Origin: Natrinema gelatinilyticum
GTDB taxonomy: Archaea > Halobacteriota > Halobacteria > Halobacteriales > Natrialbaceae
Direction of reading: 5' to 3'
DNA: 64,000 nt
NCBI RefSeq assembly: GCF_024266705.1
Contig: NZ_CP100756.1
Coordinates: 2,046,001 to 2,110,000 of the forward strand
Part shown: in pieces, positions 17,818 through 26,381 of the stretch
Layout of the letters: the number at the start of each line of letters is the position of its first letter
Numbering within the stretch: the stretch's first letter is position 1
The notes under the pieces: generated by a model
The model's database searches: none
The model's input: only the letters and a program-made list of their open reading frames with translations
Told to the model about the DNA's origin: nothing
Made by a program: the position numbers and the translations under genes

Positions 17818-18984
17818 ATGGTTGCACAATTGTTCCCCCTACAGACCACCGGCGCTGCCCTGCTGATCGTCGGAGTGCTCGTTCTGGTCGTCGTCATCGC
17901 CGCACTCCTCAGCGCAATCGAAATCGTTGCCGCCTACGAGAAACGCGCCCTGACCGTCTTCGGCGAGTACCGCAAACTCCTCGAGCCGGGTATCAACTTC
18001 GTCCCGCCGTTCGTCTCGAACACGTACGCGTTCGACATGCGAACCCAGACGCTGGACGTCCCCCGGCAGGAAGCCATCACTCGGGACAACTCGCCCGTCA
18101 CGGCTGATGCGGTCGTCTACATCAAGGTAATGGACGCCAAGAAGGCGTTTCTCCAGGTCGACGACTACAAGCGCGCCGTCTCGAACCTCGCTCAGACGAC
18201 CCTTCGGGCCGTATTGGGTGACATGGAACTCGACGATACGCTGAACAAGCGCCAGGAGATCAACGCTCGTATCCGCACAGAACTCGACGAACCCACCGAC
18301 GAGTGGGGCATCCGCGTCGAGTCGGTCGAGGTCCGCGAGGTCAACCCCTCGAAGGACGTCCAGCGTGCGATGGAGCAACAGACCTCCGCCGAGCGAAAGC
18401 GTCGCGCCATGATCCTCGAGGCACAGGGTGAACGCCGGAGCGCCGTCGAAAAGGCCGAAGGTGATAAACAGAGCGAAATCATCCGCGCCCAGGGTGAAAA
18501 GCAGAGCCAGATCCTCGAAGCGCAGGGTGACGCGATCTCGACCGTGCTTCGCGCGCGATCCGCGGAATCAATGGGCGAACGCGCGGTCATCGACAAGGGA
18601 ATGGAGACCTTAGCCGACATCGGCCAGGGCGAGTCGACGACGTTCGTCCTGCCACAGGAACTCTCCTCGCTGGTCGGCCGCTACGGCAAGCACCTCTCGG
18701 GCAGCGACGTCAAGGAGAACGGCGCGGAACTCGAGAGCCGCGAGTTCGACGAGGAGACTCGCGAACTGATCGGTCTGGACGACATCGCCGAGATCATCGG
18801 CGAAATCGATCAGGAAGCTGATATGGACGTCGAGGCGATGGAACAAGAAGCCCAGGCTATCAAAGAAGGGAAGGACACGGCGGATATCACGGATCCCGAC
18901 GAGGTCATCGAAGAGATGGACCAGGACTTCCAGAGTCAGGCCGACGGCGGCACTGAGATGCCGACCGACGACCCGGAGGAATAA
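17818..18984 (+). CDS. SPFH/Band 7 (stomatin-prohibitin) membrane protein
   Basis: A 388-residue protein with one N-terminal transmembrane helix (ALLIVGVLVLVVVIAALLSA), the SPFH domain starting AYEKRALTVFGEYRKLLEPG, and a long coiled coil (residues about 180-240, with repeated EAQGE/RAQGEKQS units). An acidic tail follows. Stomatins form large ring-like oligomers on the cytoplasmic membrane and partner with NfeD. The order nfeD-stomatin is conserved in archaea and bacteria, which supports both calls. Confidence 0.93.
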   Translation: MVAQLFPLQTTGAALLIVGVLVLVVVIAALLSAIEIVAAYEKRALTVFGEYRKLLEPGINFVPPFVSNTYAFDMRTQTLDVPRQEAITRDNSPVTADAVVYIKVMDAKKAFLQVDDYKRAVSNLAQTTLRAVLGDMELDDTLNKRQEINARIRTELDEPTDEWGIRVESVEVREVNPSKDVQRAMEQQTSAERKRRAMILEAQGERRSAVEKAEGDKQSEIIRAQGEKQSQILEAQGDAISTVLRARSAESMGERAVIDKGMETLADIGQGESTTFVLPQELSSLVGRYGKHLSGSDVKENGAELESREFDEETRELIGLDDIAEIIGEIDQEADMDVEAMEQEAQAIKEGKDTADITDPDEVIEEMDQDFQSQADGGTEMPTDDPEE

Positions 18985-19244
18985 TCGGCGGACTGACCGA
19001 GGCGGACCTCCACTCGAGCACGGCACTCGTCTCCTCCGCTTCGGCTCCTCTCGTCCACTGACAATTTCTTTCGAGGCCGCCGAACGACCGCTCGACAGGC
19101 CCCTCCGTCTCGAATTCAGTCACCGGGTAAACAGCTACTACCGATCACCGATCGAAACGGTCCGATCGCTAACTGGTCGTTTTCGGTGAACAAAGCGGAG
19201 CGAAACCTGTTTTACGGGTCGCCTCTAAGGGGCCGTAAGCAGCC

Positions 19245-19862
19245 ATGACATCACCCGACGGGGTCGACGACGAGAAACGTGCGACCCTGCGCCGATTCGC
19301 AGCCCTCGGTGCTGCTTCTCCGCTGGTCGGACTCTCCGAGTCGGCAGCGGCCGAGACGGGTGAAAGCGACGCGCGCGACGCCATCGCCGGGTACCTTTCT
19401 ACGACGCCGGGTGCGCACTTCTCGAAGATCCGGGACGACCTCCAACTCGGAACCGGCGAAACCCAACACCACCTTCGGCGACTCGAGGAGGTCGATGCGA
19501 TCGAGCGCTATCGCGACGGCGATTACAAGCGGTTCGTTACGGCCGGCAGATTCGACGAGTTCGAAAAGCGGGCGCTCGGCTACCTCCGGCGGGAGACGCC
19601 ACGCGGGATGTTGATCGAACTCCTGTTGAATCCGGATGTGACGGCTGGCGACCTCGCGACGGCGCTCGACGTCTCACCGCCGACGGTCAGCAAGTACGCC
19701 GGCGAACTCGAGGAAGCTGGATTGCTCTCTCGGGACAGTGGGTACACGGTCGAACGACCGGAGACCGTACTGGTCCTCGTCGTCCGCCACGCGGATTCGT
19801 TCGGGACTCGAGCGCGGACGCTCGCGCGGAAGGCCGATCAATTTCTGACGTACGACGTCTGA
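19245..19862 (+). CDS. Double winged-helix transcriptional regulator with Tat-like N-terminus
   Basis: A 205-residue protein with two winged-helix modules: residues about 45-105 (PGAHFSKIRDDLQLGTGETQ, then HHLRRLEEVDAIERY) and about 120-175 (LIELLLNPDVTAGDLATALD, then VSPPTVSKYAGELEEAGLLS). DNA binding is therefore likely. The first 37 residues contain a twin-arginine element, LRRFAALGAASPLVGL, followed by Ala-rich sequence like a weak Tat signal or short anchor, which is unusual for a cytosolic regulator. A TTTTA box lies near 19210. Targets cannot be inferred. Confidence 0.75.
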   Translation: MTSPDGVDDEKRATLRRFAALGAASPLVGLSESAAAETGESDARDAIAGYLSTTPGAHFSKIRDDLQLGTGETQHHLRRLEEVDAIERYRDGDYKRFVTAGRFDEFEKRALGYLRRETPRGMLIELLLNPDVTAGDLATALDVSPPTVSKYAGELEEAGLLSRDSGYTVERPETVLVLVVRHADSFGTRARTLARKADQFLTYDV

Positions 19863-19938
19863 GAGACGAACCCCGAAGGTGCTACTACGGGACTGCCCGA
19901 CACGGGGAGTAAGGAGTAAGAACGGATTACCCGACGAA

Positions 19939-20598
19939 TCATACGGGTTCGACCACGTCCAGTAGCTCTCTGAGCGACCGGATCTCGTACGTGGCGTGTA
20001 CGGGACGTTCGCACTCGCGGTTGTGCGGTCGCCGAACGAACGCGGTCTCGAGGCCGGCCGCACGGCCGGCTATGACGTCTTTCGGCGAATCGCCGACGTA
20101 GATTCCGTCGGCGACGCCGAGGTCGGCGAGCGCATCTTCGAGGTAATAGGGATCGGGTTTGCGCCGCTCGTAGCCTGCGAAGGTCGGATCTCGTCCGCGC
20201 ACGACGTCGAAGTCGAACCCGAAGTAGTCGGCGACGAACGCGGCGGTTTCATGGCGGTTGTTGGTGACGAGACCGACCGTCGTTCGATCGGTCAGGTCGT
20301 CGATCGCGTCGATATCCTCGTACGTCACTCGCTCTCCGGTCCGTATCCGGTCGTGGGTTCGACTCGAGGCGTGGGTCTCCTTCAATTCCCAGAACAGCGC
20401 GGGGTCGATCTCGAGATCGGTGCAGTGATCCCGAATTCGTTCGTGATCGTGGCGTCTAAAATCGCGGTGCTGGGACGGGGTCGGATCGGCCTCCAGTTCG
20501 GCGAGGGCGGCGTCAGCGGCGTCGGCGTACACCTGCGGGTCAGTCCGCGGGCCCTTGAGGATCACCCCGTCCATGTCGAAGAAGACTGCCGACGTCAT
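19939..20598 (-). CDS. HAD-superfamily phosphatase
   Basis: A 219-residue HAD hydrolase. Motif I is FFDMDGVILKG (both Asp), motif II GLVTNNRHE, motif III Lys around ERRKPDPYYL, and motif IV IYVGDSPKDVIAGRAAGLET. A helical cap domain lies between motifs I and II. The substrate is not evident; phosphoglycolate-type or sugar phosphatases share this layout. Start at ATG 20596-20598 (MTSAVFF); the ten upstream codons lack family resemblance. Convergent with the HTH gene. Confidence 0.9.
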   Translation of the reverse strand: MTSAVFFDMDGVILKGPRTDPQVYADAADAALAELEADPTPSQHRDFRRHDHERIRDHCTDLEIDPALFWELKETHASSRTHDRIRTGERVTYEDIDAIDDLTDRTTVGLVTNNRHETAAFVADYFGFDFDVVRGRDPTFAGYERRKPDPYYLEDALADLGVADGIYVGDSPKDVIAGRAAGLETAFVRRPHNRECERPVHATYEIRSLRELLDVVEPV

Positions 20599-20718
20599 GT
20601 ATCGATTCTGTCGGGACTCGAGATACAAAGGCGTTCGGCGTCTTCGAGTGCCGGCGCGCCGTTAAAGCGGTGAGTGAACGGAGGGGAGAACCGCGTTCGA
20701 CTTCGATACCGTCTCCGG

Positions 20719-20952
20719 TTAAACGTCGACTTTCCAGGTCGTACTTGAGGAGTAACCCCATTTTTCGATCTCGACATCGTACTCGCTGTTCTGGAGTGCG
20801 GTGATGTTCGAGCCGACCTCTTTCGCGGTCATTCCGAGCTCCTGGCCGATAAGACGGGATTTGAAGTACGTTTTCGTCGCCGCGTTCTCCCGGAGGTACT
20901 CCAGAATCTGCCGTTGTTTACTCGTGAGGTCGGGGGCCATTGCAGTACTCAT
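20719..20952 (-). CDS. Small winged-helix-like protein (DUF7123 type)
   Basis: A 77-residue protein: after MSTAMAPDLTSKQRQILEYL come helices with FKSRLIGQELGMTAKEVGSN, as in a winged-helix DNA-binding fold, ending GYSSSTTWKVDV. This matches the small haloarchaeal family I know as DUF7123. The open frame runs much farther upstream, but that part is basic and non-homologous, so the start is at 20950-20952 (alternative MAPD at 20940). It is single-copy, flanked by AT-rich sequence, and its function is unknown. Confidence 0.75.
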   Translation of the reverse strand: MSTAMAPDLTSKQRQILEYLRENAATKTYFKSRLIGQELGMTAKEVGSNITALQNSEYDVEIEKWGYSSSTTWKVDV

Positions 20953-21194
20953 ACACCGTGGAATGACAGGAATACCCTTAGGGGGTTTGGTACGCGCAGT
21001 TAACCCACTCCCGTCGTGCGGTTTTCCCGACGAGTAATCGAGGAATAATTGGGTAGAAAGCTTTCGTTGGTACGACCGGTTAAACAATCTCCAGGAGAGA
21101 TTGTCGCATGTTCGTGACCATTTCTGCCCACCCGGGTGGCGATTGCGGCCGCCAGAACGGGACACGGTCTCTGTGCGGCCGGTTCGGGTACCGG

Positions 21195-21719
21195 TCAACT
21201 TTCGTCGTCGTAATAGGTTGTTACGAAGGGGCCAAACGAACACGCAACTGCTTCGCCGAGCGCTCGCGTTCGGTCCGTCAGTCCCGCCGTCAGTACACCC
21301 GCCGCCCCCTCCGCCTCGGCGACGTGTTCGGTCCCGAGCATCTCGTCCACCACCGGCCCCAGTTCACCTCCCTCTGTGACGCGTTCGGCGATCCGGTCGG
21401 GAAGTCGAAGCGTCGGCCCGCCACCTCGCTCCGTTCGGACGCCGTCCGTCGTGACACCCCACATTATCAGTGAGAGCCCCGGCATCGCCTCGAGTCGAGC
21501 GATCCCACCTTCGAGGCCGACTCCGTAGTCGGCGTCGGTCGCTGCGAGCGCTCGTCGTGCACGGTTTTCGGCTCCCCTGACCGTTTCGACGATCGTCCGC
21601 GGTTGCTCGCCGACGCCAGAGTCGACGTCGACGGCGATAACTGTCGGGTTGTACCGCTCGAGCGTTCGTTCGACTGCGTCGATCTTGACCGGATTCGTGC
21701 TGCCGACTGCAATCTCCAT
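21195..21719 (-). CDS. Inosine/xanthosine triphosphatase (YjjX/DUF84 family)
   Basis: A 174-residue house-cleaning pyrophosphatase/phosphatase that removes non-canonical purine nucleoside triphosphates. Motifs: MEIAVGSTNPVKIDAVERTL (nucleotide contact at the N-terminus), SGVGEQPRTIVETVRGAENR and DYGVGLEGGIARLEAMPGLS, then GPVVDEMLGTEHVAEAEGAA. All match the YjjX/DUF84 pattern. It is divergent from TFB; the shared intergenic region holds a 12-base palindrome. Confidence 0.88.
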   Translation of the reverse strand: MEIAVGSTNPVKIDAVERTLERYNPTVIAVDVDSGVGEQPRTIVETVRGAENRARRALAATDADYGVGLEGGIARLEAMPGLSLIMWGVTTDGVRTERGGGPTLRLPDRIAERVTEGGELGPVVDEMLGTEHVAEAEGAAGVLTAGLTDRTRALGEAVACSFGPFVTTYYDDES

Positions 21720-21772
21720 ACCGGCCGTTCGAGGGGGTCAAAGTTGGCAGCTGCGTTTTGGAGCTGCGGCGC

Positions 21773-21784
21773 AACATTAATGTT
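21773..21784. promoter_or_regulatory. 12-base palindrome between the purine-NTP phosphatase and tfb
   Basis: AACATTAATGTT, a perfect palindrome in the divergent 218-base intergenic region, 54 bases from the phosphatase start and 154 from the tfb ATG. It is A+T-rich and could double as a promoter element. An operator role is speculative. Confidence 0.35.
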
Positions 21785-21937
21785 ACTATCCCTCATGCTT
21801 TTTCAGTCGAATTATCCACTTTCCAGGGGCTTCGGGATACGATTTCGAAACCATTAAACCTCGAGTGTCTGAACGTGAGAGGTAACGAATCCGTCCGGGC
21901 TTTTGTGATTGGTTCGGCCGGGAGCATTCGCCATCGC

Positions 21938-22918
21938 ATGACTAACGCACCATCGAAAACGAGAGTACGACGTAGCGAACCACAAACGAACGAACGGGAA
22001 ACGGAGAGCGAGACGGAGGGCCTCGCTTGCCCCGAGTGTGCGGGCCACCTCGTCGTCGACGATGAGCACGGCGAAACCGTCTGCGAGGACTGCGGACTGG
22101 TCGTCGAGGAAGATTCGGTCGATCGCGGCCCCGAGTGGCGCGCGTTCGACGCCGCCGAGAAGAACGAGAAGTCTCGCGTGGGCGCACCCACGACGAACAC
22201 GATGCACGACAAGGGGCTCTCGACCAATATCGACTGGCGAAACAAGGACGCCTACGGCAACTCGCTCGGCTCACGCCAGCGCGAAAAGATGCAGCGTCTG
22301 CGCAAGTGGAACGAGCGGTTCCGGACGCGCGACTCGAAGGAACGCAACCTCAAGCAGGCACTCGGCGAAATCGACCGGATGGCCTCCGCGCTCGGTCTCC
22401 CGACGAACGTCCGCGAGACGGCGAGCGTCATCTACCGGCGCGCACTCGACGAGGACCTCCTCCCCGGTCGCTCGATCGAGGGCGTCTCGACTGCCTGCGT
22501 CTACGCCGCTGCCCGTCAGGCGGGCGTTCCACGGAGCCTCGACGAAATCGCGGACGTGTCTCGCGTCGAGAAAAACGAGATTGCCCGGACGTACCGGTAC
22601 GTCGTCCGCGAACTCGGACTCGAGGTCCAGCCCGCAGACCCCGAGAGCTACGTTCCCCGCTTCGCGTCGGGTCTCGAGCTCTCGGACGAAGCCGAACACC
22701 GAGCACGGTCGCTCCTCCAGAACGCCAAGGAGAAGGGGGTTCACTCCGGCAAGTCGCCAGTCGGCCTCGCAGCCGCCGCGGTCTACGCCGCTGCGCTCCT
22801 GACCAACGAGAAGACGACCCAGGCCGCCGTCAGTGACGTCGCCGACATCTCCGAGGTCACGATCCGGAACCGTTACCACGAACTCCTCGAGGCCGAGGAG
22901 ACGATCGGACTGGCCTGA
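21938..22918 (+). CDS. tfb: Transcription initiation factor IIB (TFB)
   Basis: A 326-residue general transcription factor that bridges TBP-DNA and RNA polymerase. Domains in order: a Thr/Glu-rich N-terminal tail, zinc ribbon CPECAGHLVV...CEDCGLVV (residues about 32-55), B-reader/linker (NIDWRNKDAYGNSLGSRQRE) and two cyclin repeats (from about 125 and 220, ending EVTIRNRYHELLEAEE). Haloarchaea usually carry several tfb paralogues; which one this is cannot be told here. ATG 21938 is used because the preceding 60 codons are non-homologous and lie in the promoter region. Confidence 0.96.
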   Translation: MTNAPSKTRVRRSEPQTNERETESETEGLACPECAGHLVVDDEHGETVCEDCGLVVEEDSVDRGPEWRAFDAAEKNEKSRVGAPTTNTMHDKGLSTNIDWRNKDAYGNSLGSRQREKMQRLRKWNERFRTRDSKERNLKQALGEIDRMASALGLPTNVRETASVIYRRALDEDLLPGRSIEGVSTACVYAAARQAGVPRSLDEIADVSRVEKNEIARTYRYVVRELGLEVQPADPESYVPRFASGLELSDEAEHRARSLLQNAKEKGVHSGKSPVGLAAAAVYAAALLTNEKTTQAAVSDVADISEVTIRNRYHELLEAEETIGLA

Positions 22919-22947
22919 CCTCGGACCCGCCGCGCAGAATCTCGCCG

Positions 22948-22961
22948 AAACGATATCGTTT
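22948..22961. promoter_or_regulatory. 14-base palindrome in the aroD promoter
   Basis: AAACGATATCGTTT, a perfect palindrome 29-42 bases upstream of the aroD ATG (22990). Its right end overlaps a T-rich TATA-like run, so a bound factor would compete with TBP/TFB. Chance occurrence of 14 palindromic bases here is low but not nil. Confidence 0.4.
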
Positions 22962-22989
22962 TTGCCGCCCTCGGTCCCAGTGGAGAGCA

Positions 22990-23712
22990 ATGGGACTGAA
23001 CCTCGACTCGTTCGTGCTCGCGGCGTCGACGGCGGACCTCTCCGACGAGCCTGCGGCCCGCGATCACGCCGACGCGATCGAGTTCCGGATGGATCTGGCC
23101 GACGACCCCCTTGCCGCGCTCGAAGCCTACGACGGCGAACTGCCGATCCTCGTGACGAACCGCGCCCCGTGGGAAACCGGCGCAGAACCGAGTTCGGCGG
23201 ACGGTTCGAGCGGCGAAACGCCGCGCGGTGGCGAGGCCGAAGCGCGTCGACTCGAGGCGCTGGCCGAAGCGACCGCGCTCGAGTCCGTCGAGGCAATCGA
23301 CGTCGAATTCGAGTCGATACTCGCAGGTGACGCCGACGAACTGCTCGAGACGGCACGGAGCCGCGACGTCACGGTCGTCGCGTCGGCCCACGATTTCGAG
23401 GGGACGCCGCCCCGACGCGAGATAGTGCGGACGTTGACAGAGGCGGGCAAGTACGCGGACGTCGCGAAACTGGCGGTCACGGCCGAGTCGAGGGCGGATA
23501 CGCTCGCACTGTTGTCGGCGACCGAGCAGCTGACCGCCCACGGCGATGCCGTCGCGACGATGGCGATGGGCGACGTCGGGAGTCACACGCGCGCGGTGGC
23601 GCCGGTATACGGGTCAAAAATAGGATACGCGCCCGTCGACCCAGCAGAGGCGACTGCACCGGGACAGTACGACCTCGAGACGCTCGCGGAACTGGTTGTA
23701 CAACTGGACTGA
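22990..23712 (+). CDS. aroD: 3-Dehydroquinate dehydratase, type I
   Basis: A 240-residue class I enzyme of the shikimate pathway that dehydrates 3-dehydroquinate to 3-dehydroshikimate through a Lys Schiff base. Key residues are visible: AIEFRMDL (substrate Arg), ASAHDFEGTP (catalytic His, about residue 134) and DVAKLAVTAES (Schiff-base Lys, about 160), then MGDVGSHTRAVAPVYGSKIG. It directly follows aroB' in the pathway; aroB' is 5 kb away at 28.0-29.2 kb. Own promoter with a 14-base palindrome. Confidence 0.96.
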   Translation: MGLNLDSFVLAASTADLSDEPAARDHADAIEFRMDLADDPLAALEAYDGELPILVTNRAPWETGAEPSSADGSSGETPRGGEAEARRLEALAEATALESVEAIDVEFESILAGDADELLETARSRDVTVVASAHDFEGTPPRREIVRTLTEAGKYADVAKLAVTAESRADTLALLSATEQLTAHGDAVATMAMGDVGSHTRAVAPVYGSKIGYAPVDPAEATAPGQYDLETLAELVVQLD

Positions 23713-23772
23713 TCCGAAAGCAATCGAAATCGGAATGTTAAGGGCAGGGGTCTCCTACCATCCGCACGTACA

Positions 23773-24207
23773 ATGACATGGCTCCGCGCGCTCCTCGCTG
23801 CCGGCCTCTCGGTTATCATGCCTGGCGCAGGCCACGTCCTCGTCCGCGACTGGCTCCGTGCCGCTATCTTCGCCGGCATCTTTCTCTCGGCAAGCGCTCT
23901 CTTTCTCCCGACCGAGCAGATCGCGGCCACCGGCCCGATAACGAGTCCGAACGAGGTCTTCGAGCAGGCGACGATTATGGCCGAAGAGACCGACGCGATG
24001 GCTCAGTTTCTCCTCTCGTTTATCGCCCTGTTCGCCGCGATCGACGCGACTTTTCGTGTGCTCTCCCGACCCGGCGAGAATGGCGACGCGGAGGGGGTGA
24101 CCTGTCCCGAGTGCGGAAAGGAAGTCGACGAGGACCTCGAATTCTGTCACTGGTGTACGACGCGACTCGAGCCGAAGACGTCCGACGAAGAGCCGGGTCG
24201 CTCGTGA
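23773..24207 (+). CDS. Membrane protein with C-terminal zinc ribbon
   Basis: A 144-residue protein. Hydrophobic stretches at residues about 5-28, 30-48 and 78-100 give about three membrane helices (LAAGLSVIMPGAGHVLVRD is typical of a family with tandem short helices). The C-terminus is a zinc ribbon, CPECGKEVDEDLEFCHWCTT (Cys-x2-Cys and Cys-x2-Cys), facing the cytoplasm. Similar haloarchaeal proteins are of unknown function. It lies 60 bases after aroD. Confidence 0.75.
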   Translation: MTWLRALLAAGLSVIMPGAGHVLVRDWLRAAIFAGIFLSASALFLPTEQIAATGPITSPNEVFEQATIMAEETDAMAQFLLSFIALFAAIDATFRVLSRPGENGDAEGVTCPECGKEVDEDLEFCHWCTTRLEPKTSDEEPGRS

Positions 24208-24291
24208 ACGCACGGAAGCGGTCGCCGTTCGGATCTAGCCCGTCGTCGGCCCCGCCCGTCCAGTATCGCGAGAACGACTCGTGATATAACC

Positions 24292-24304
24292 ACACTAGTA
24301 GTGT
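24292..24304. promoter_or_regulatory. 13-base palindrome upstream of a small DUF7331-like gene
   Basis: ACACTA-G-TAGTGT, perfect six-base arms with one central base, directly after a GATATAA box (24283-24289). It lies where a repressor would cover the predicted transcription start of the small gene at 24387. Confidence 0.4.
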
Positions 24305-24386
24305 ATCGTCGGTGCCCTTTTGCTGTCTCGTCGGATACCGAGGCGCACCTCGTCGACTGCAGATGCATTCGGCGGGAGTGATCTGA

Positions 24387-24548
24387 ATGCGAACGAACGG
24401 AAAACAACGCGACGAACGGGACGTCACGGCCGATTTCGACATCGATCAGTATGTGAGCTACGCGGACGGCGACGGGACGATCATCACCGACCGGCAGAAT
24501 CCGTCCGCGTGGATTCGGTCGACGGATATGCGGCCGTGTGTCCGATAG
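24387..24548 (+). CDS. Small protein, DUF7331-like
   Basis: A 53-residue frame. The core DIDQYVSYADGDGTIITDRQ followed by NPSAWIRS resembles a very common small haloarchaeal family (consensus: Y-x-S-Y-x-x-x-D, then I/V-x-D-R-x-N-P-x-A-W-I-x-S), which I know as DUF7331. The start MRTNGKQRDERDVTADF is basic then acidic; the last nine residues TDMRPCVR extend past the usual end. Function unknown. It has its own upstream AT-rich box and palindrome. Confidence 0.6.
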   Translation: MRTNGKQRDERDVTADFDIDQYVSYADGDGTIITDRQNPSAWIRSTDMRPCVR

Positions 24549-24672
24549 GCTGGGAGCCACCCGACGAATCGAACCTGATTCGCTCCGATGACGAAACTGG
24601 ATATCGATCCGGTCTGCATCGCCCTTCCCGACCTCACCATCGGTGATCGGAACGTGACGGCGACGGGCGCTG

Positions 24673-25929
24673 TCAGCGGCAACGGCGACAGACGAATTCG
24701 GAGGCGCGATCGGTTTCGAGCTGCGGTTGCGGGTAGTACCGGCCGCACTCAGAACACCACGTCCAGTAGATCCAGTGCGGGCCAGCTTCTTCCATGGTGT
24801 GTGTACCCCCTGCGGACGTGGTTTCAGCGTCAGCCCGTTCGATCGTGATGGACTCCGTGGAAACATCGGTAACCGTTCCGTCGATGGGCGCGTGTTGGGC
24901 CACGCTGATACCGTCAGCCGGTTGTGCAATCATCTCATCCGCCTGTACCTCGTCTGCGGCCTGGACGATCGGTTCGCTCGGGGTAACCACGCCTTCGAAG
25001 TCGGGATTCGTGATCAACGGAACCTCGACCCTGTCCGGCGAGAGCGTCTCCGTTAGTTCCGTTTCGTGGCTCGACTGCTTCCAGGCCGCCGTCGCGAGAA
25101 CGTTGACCCGACCGCCACTTCCGAGGCGATTCTCCGCGACGACTGACTCCTCGATTACGAGCAGACAGTTCGTTCGCTTGCGGACACCGAACTTCTCCGG
25201 GGACTGTTCGATTTCGAAACACCACCCCGGGCCGCCGTCAAGGATGATCTCGTTCTCTTCGAGGTCTGTCGATCGACCCGCGGCCTCGAGGAGTGCCGTT
25301 GCAGGCGTGCCGACTGGTACTCTGAGGAACCGGTGGTCCGGGACCCGGCCATCGACGTGAATGAACTTCTCGGTCGTTGGCTCACCCTCGACGAGCGCAC
25401 GATAGACGTTGAAAAGCGTCTCCGTATTCTGGACGATCCAGCCGTAATCCATCGGTAACTTCTCGCCTTGCATGACGGTGTCCGCGACAATCCGCATCAG
25501 TACACTTTCCATCCCGAACTCGTACTTGTCCGCCGTGTAGGCGATTGTGATACCGGTTTCGTCGCCGTCGATCGGGAGGTCAGCCGGTTCGTAGATCGTT
25601 GCGTCGGTCGCCGCCTCGAGTTCGCCCAGCCACTCGTCTCGGTCGGCCTGCTTTGCACTGATAACGATTCGATCGAACGCGTGGTCGAGCAGTCCGTCGA
25701 ACAGGGACGACAGTTCGTCGGTTCGTTCACGGCCCAGCCACTTGTCCATGTAGTAATTCGGTTCGCTCTCCTGGTGGTTGACGAGCAACGAATCGACTTC
25801 CTCGAGTCGTTCCCACTTGGCGTACGTCGGAAAACCGGCACCGCCTGCCCCTGCCAGGCCAGCATTGCGCAGCGTCACCGCGAACTCGGGCGGTTCAACC
25901 GCTCTCACTTTCTCTCGAGTGACGCTCAT
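24673..25929 (-). CDS. RnfC/NuoF-like flavoprotein domain with C-terminal zinc ribbon
   Basis: A 418-residue protein. The N-terminal core has the complex-I 51 kDa/RnfC/PduS fold signature (LRNAGLAGAGGAGFPTYAKW, then LLVNHQESEPNYYMDKWLG), which binds FMN and NADH in relatives. A soluble-ligand-binding-like region follows, and the C-terminus is a zinc ribbon CSECGRYY...CRRC. The Cys-rich iron-sulfur motifs of full NuoF/RnfC are absent, so it is an electron-transfer enzyme with an unknown partner, or a relative with a changed role. No Nuo or Rnf genes adjoin. Start MSVTREKV is at 25927-25929; 15 further upstream codons are not favoured. Confidence 0.75.
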   Translation of the reverse strand: MSVTREKVRAVEPPEFAVTLRNAGLAGAGGAGFPTYAKWERLEEVDSLLVNHQESEPNYYMDKWLGRERTDELSSLFDGLLDHAFDRIVISAKQADRDEWLGELEAATDATIYEPADLPIDGDETGITIAYTADKYEFGMESVLMRIVADTVMQGEKLPMDYGWIVQNTETLFNVYRALVEGEPTTEKFIHVDGRVPDHRFLRVPVGTPATALLEAAGRSTDLEENEIILDGGPGWCFEIEQSPEKFGVRKRTNCLLVIEESVVAENRLGSGGRVNVLATAAWKQSSHETELTETLSPDRVEVPLITNPDFEGVVTPSEPIVQAADEVQADEMIAQPADGISVAQHAPIDGTVTDVSTESITIERADAETTSAGGTHTMEEAGPHWIYWTWCSECGRYYPQPQLETDRASEFVCRRCR

Positions 25930-26162
25930 AGTCCGGCTAGTAGATCCGCGGCGACCACTATAGGTTGGTGACAATGTTTCCCTAAATTAATAGAATAATT
26001 GAATGTTAGCATCCGAATTGATGTAACAATTGGAGATAATTCACTGATGTGTTGAAAAATAGTTGTTTTCTGACCGTGTCCGACGACTGTTGTGGTGTAT
26101 GTTACCAATTAACTATGTAGGATGTGAGAGGGGTGGGTGAAAGCCGTTATAGTGCTGAACAG
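25930..26162. other. AT-rich gap upstream of the RnfC-like gene
   Basis: A 233-base stretch much richer in A and T than its surroundings. It must hold the promoter of the minus-strand RnfC-like gene and ends at the left terminal repeat of the ISH3-type element. I see no coding frame in it. It may include decayed insertion-sequence DNA, but no end motif is recognisable. Confidence 0.4.
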
Positions 26163-26341
26163 GCGCAAAACCCACGACTGAACAGTAGGTGCCGAACCTC
26201 CAAACAGATGCGTCCAGTTCTCGACCGCAGGGTCAAGATTAACCAGTCAACTAGTGTTCACTCCTTGAGCAAACACATTCATCAGACAATCAATTGACCG
26301 CAGAAGGGAATGAATGTAGCCTTGCCAGTCGGCAGCAGCGT

Positions 26342-26367
26342 GCTGACCCGGGTCGGCCCGGGTCAGC
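26342..26367. terminator. Hairpin after the transposase gene
   Basis: Perfect 11-base inverted repeat GCTGACCCGGG/CCCGGGTCAGC with a TCGG tetraloop, just downstream of the transposase stop at 26382. It may end the transposase transcript or block incoming readthrough. Confidence 0.45.
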
Positions 26368-26381
26368 CGCCGCACTCTCTG

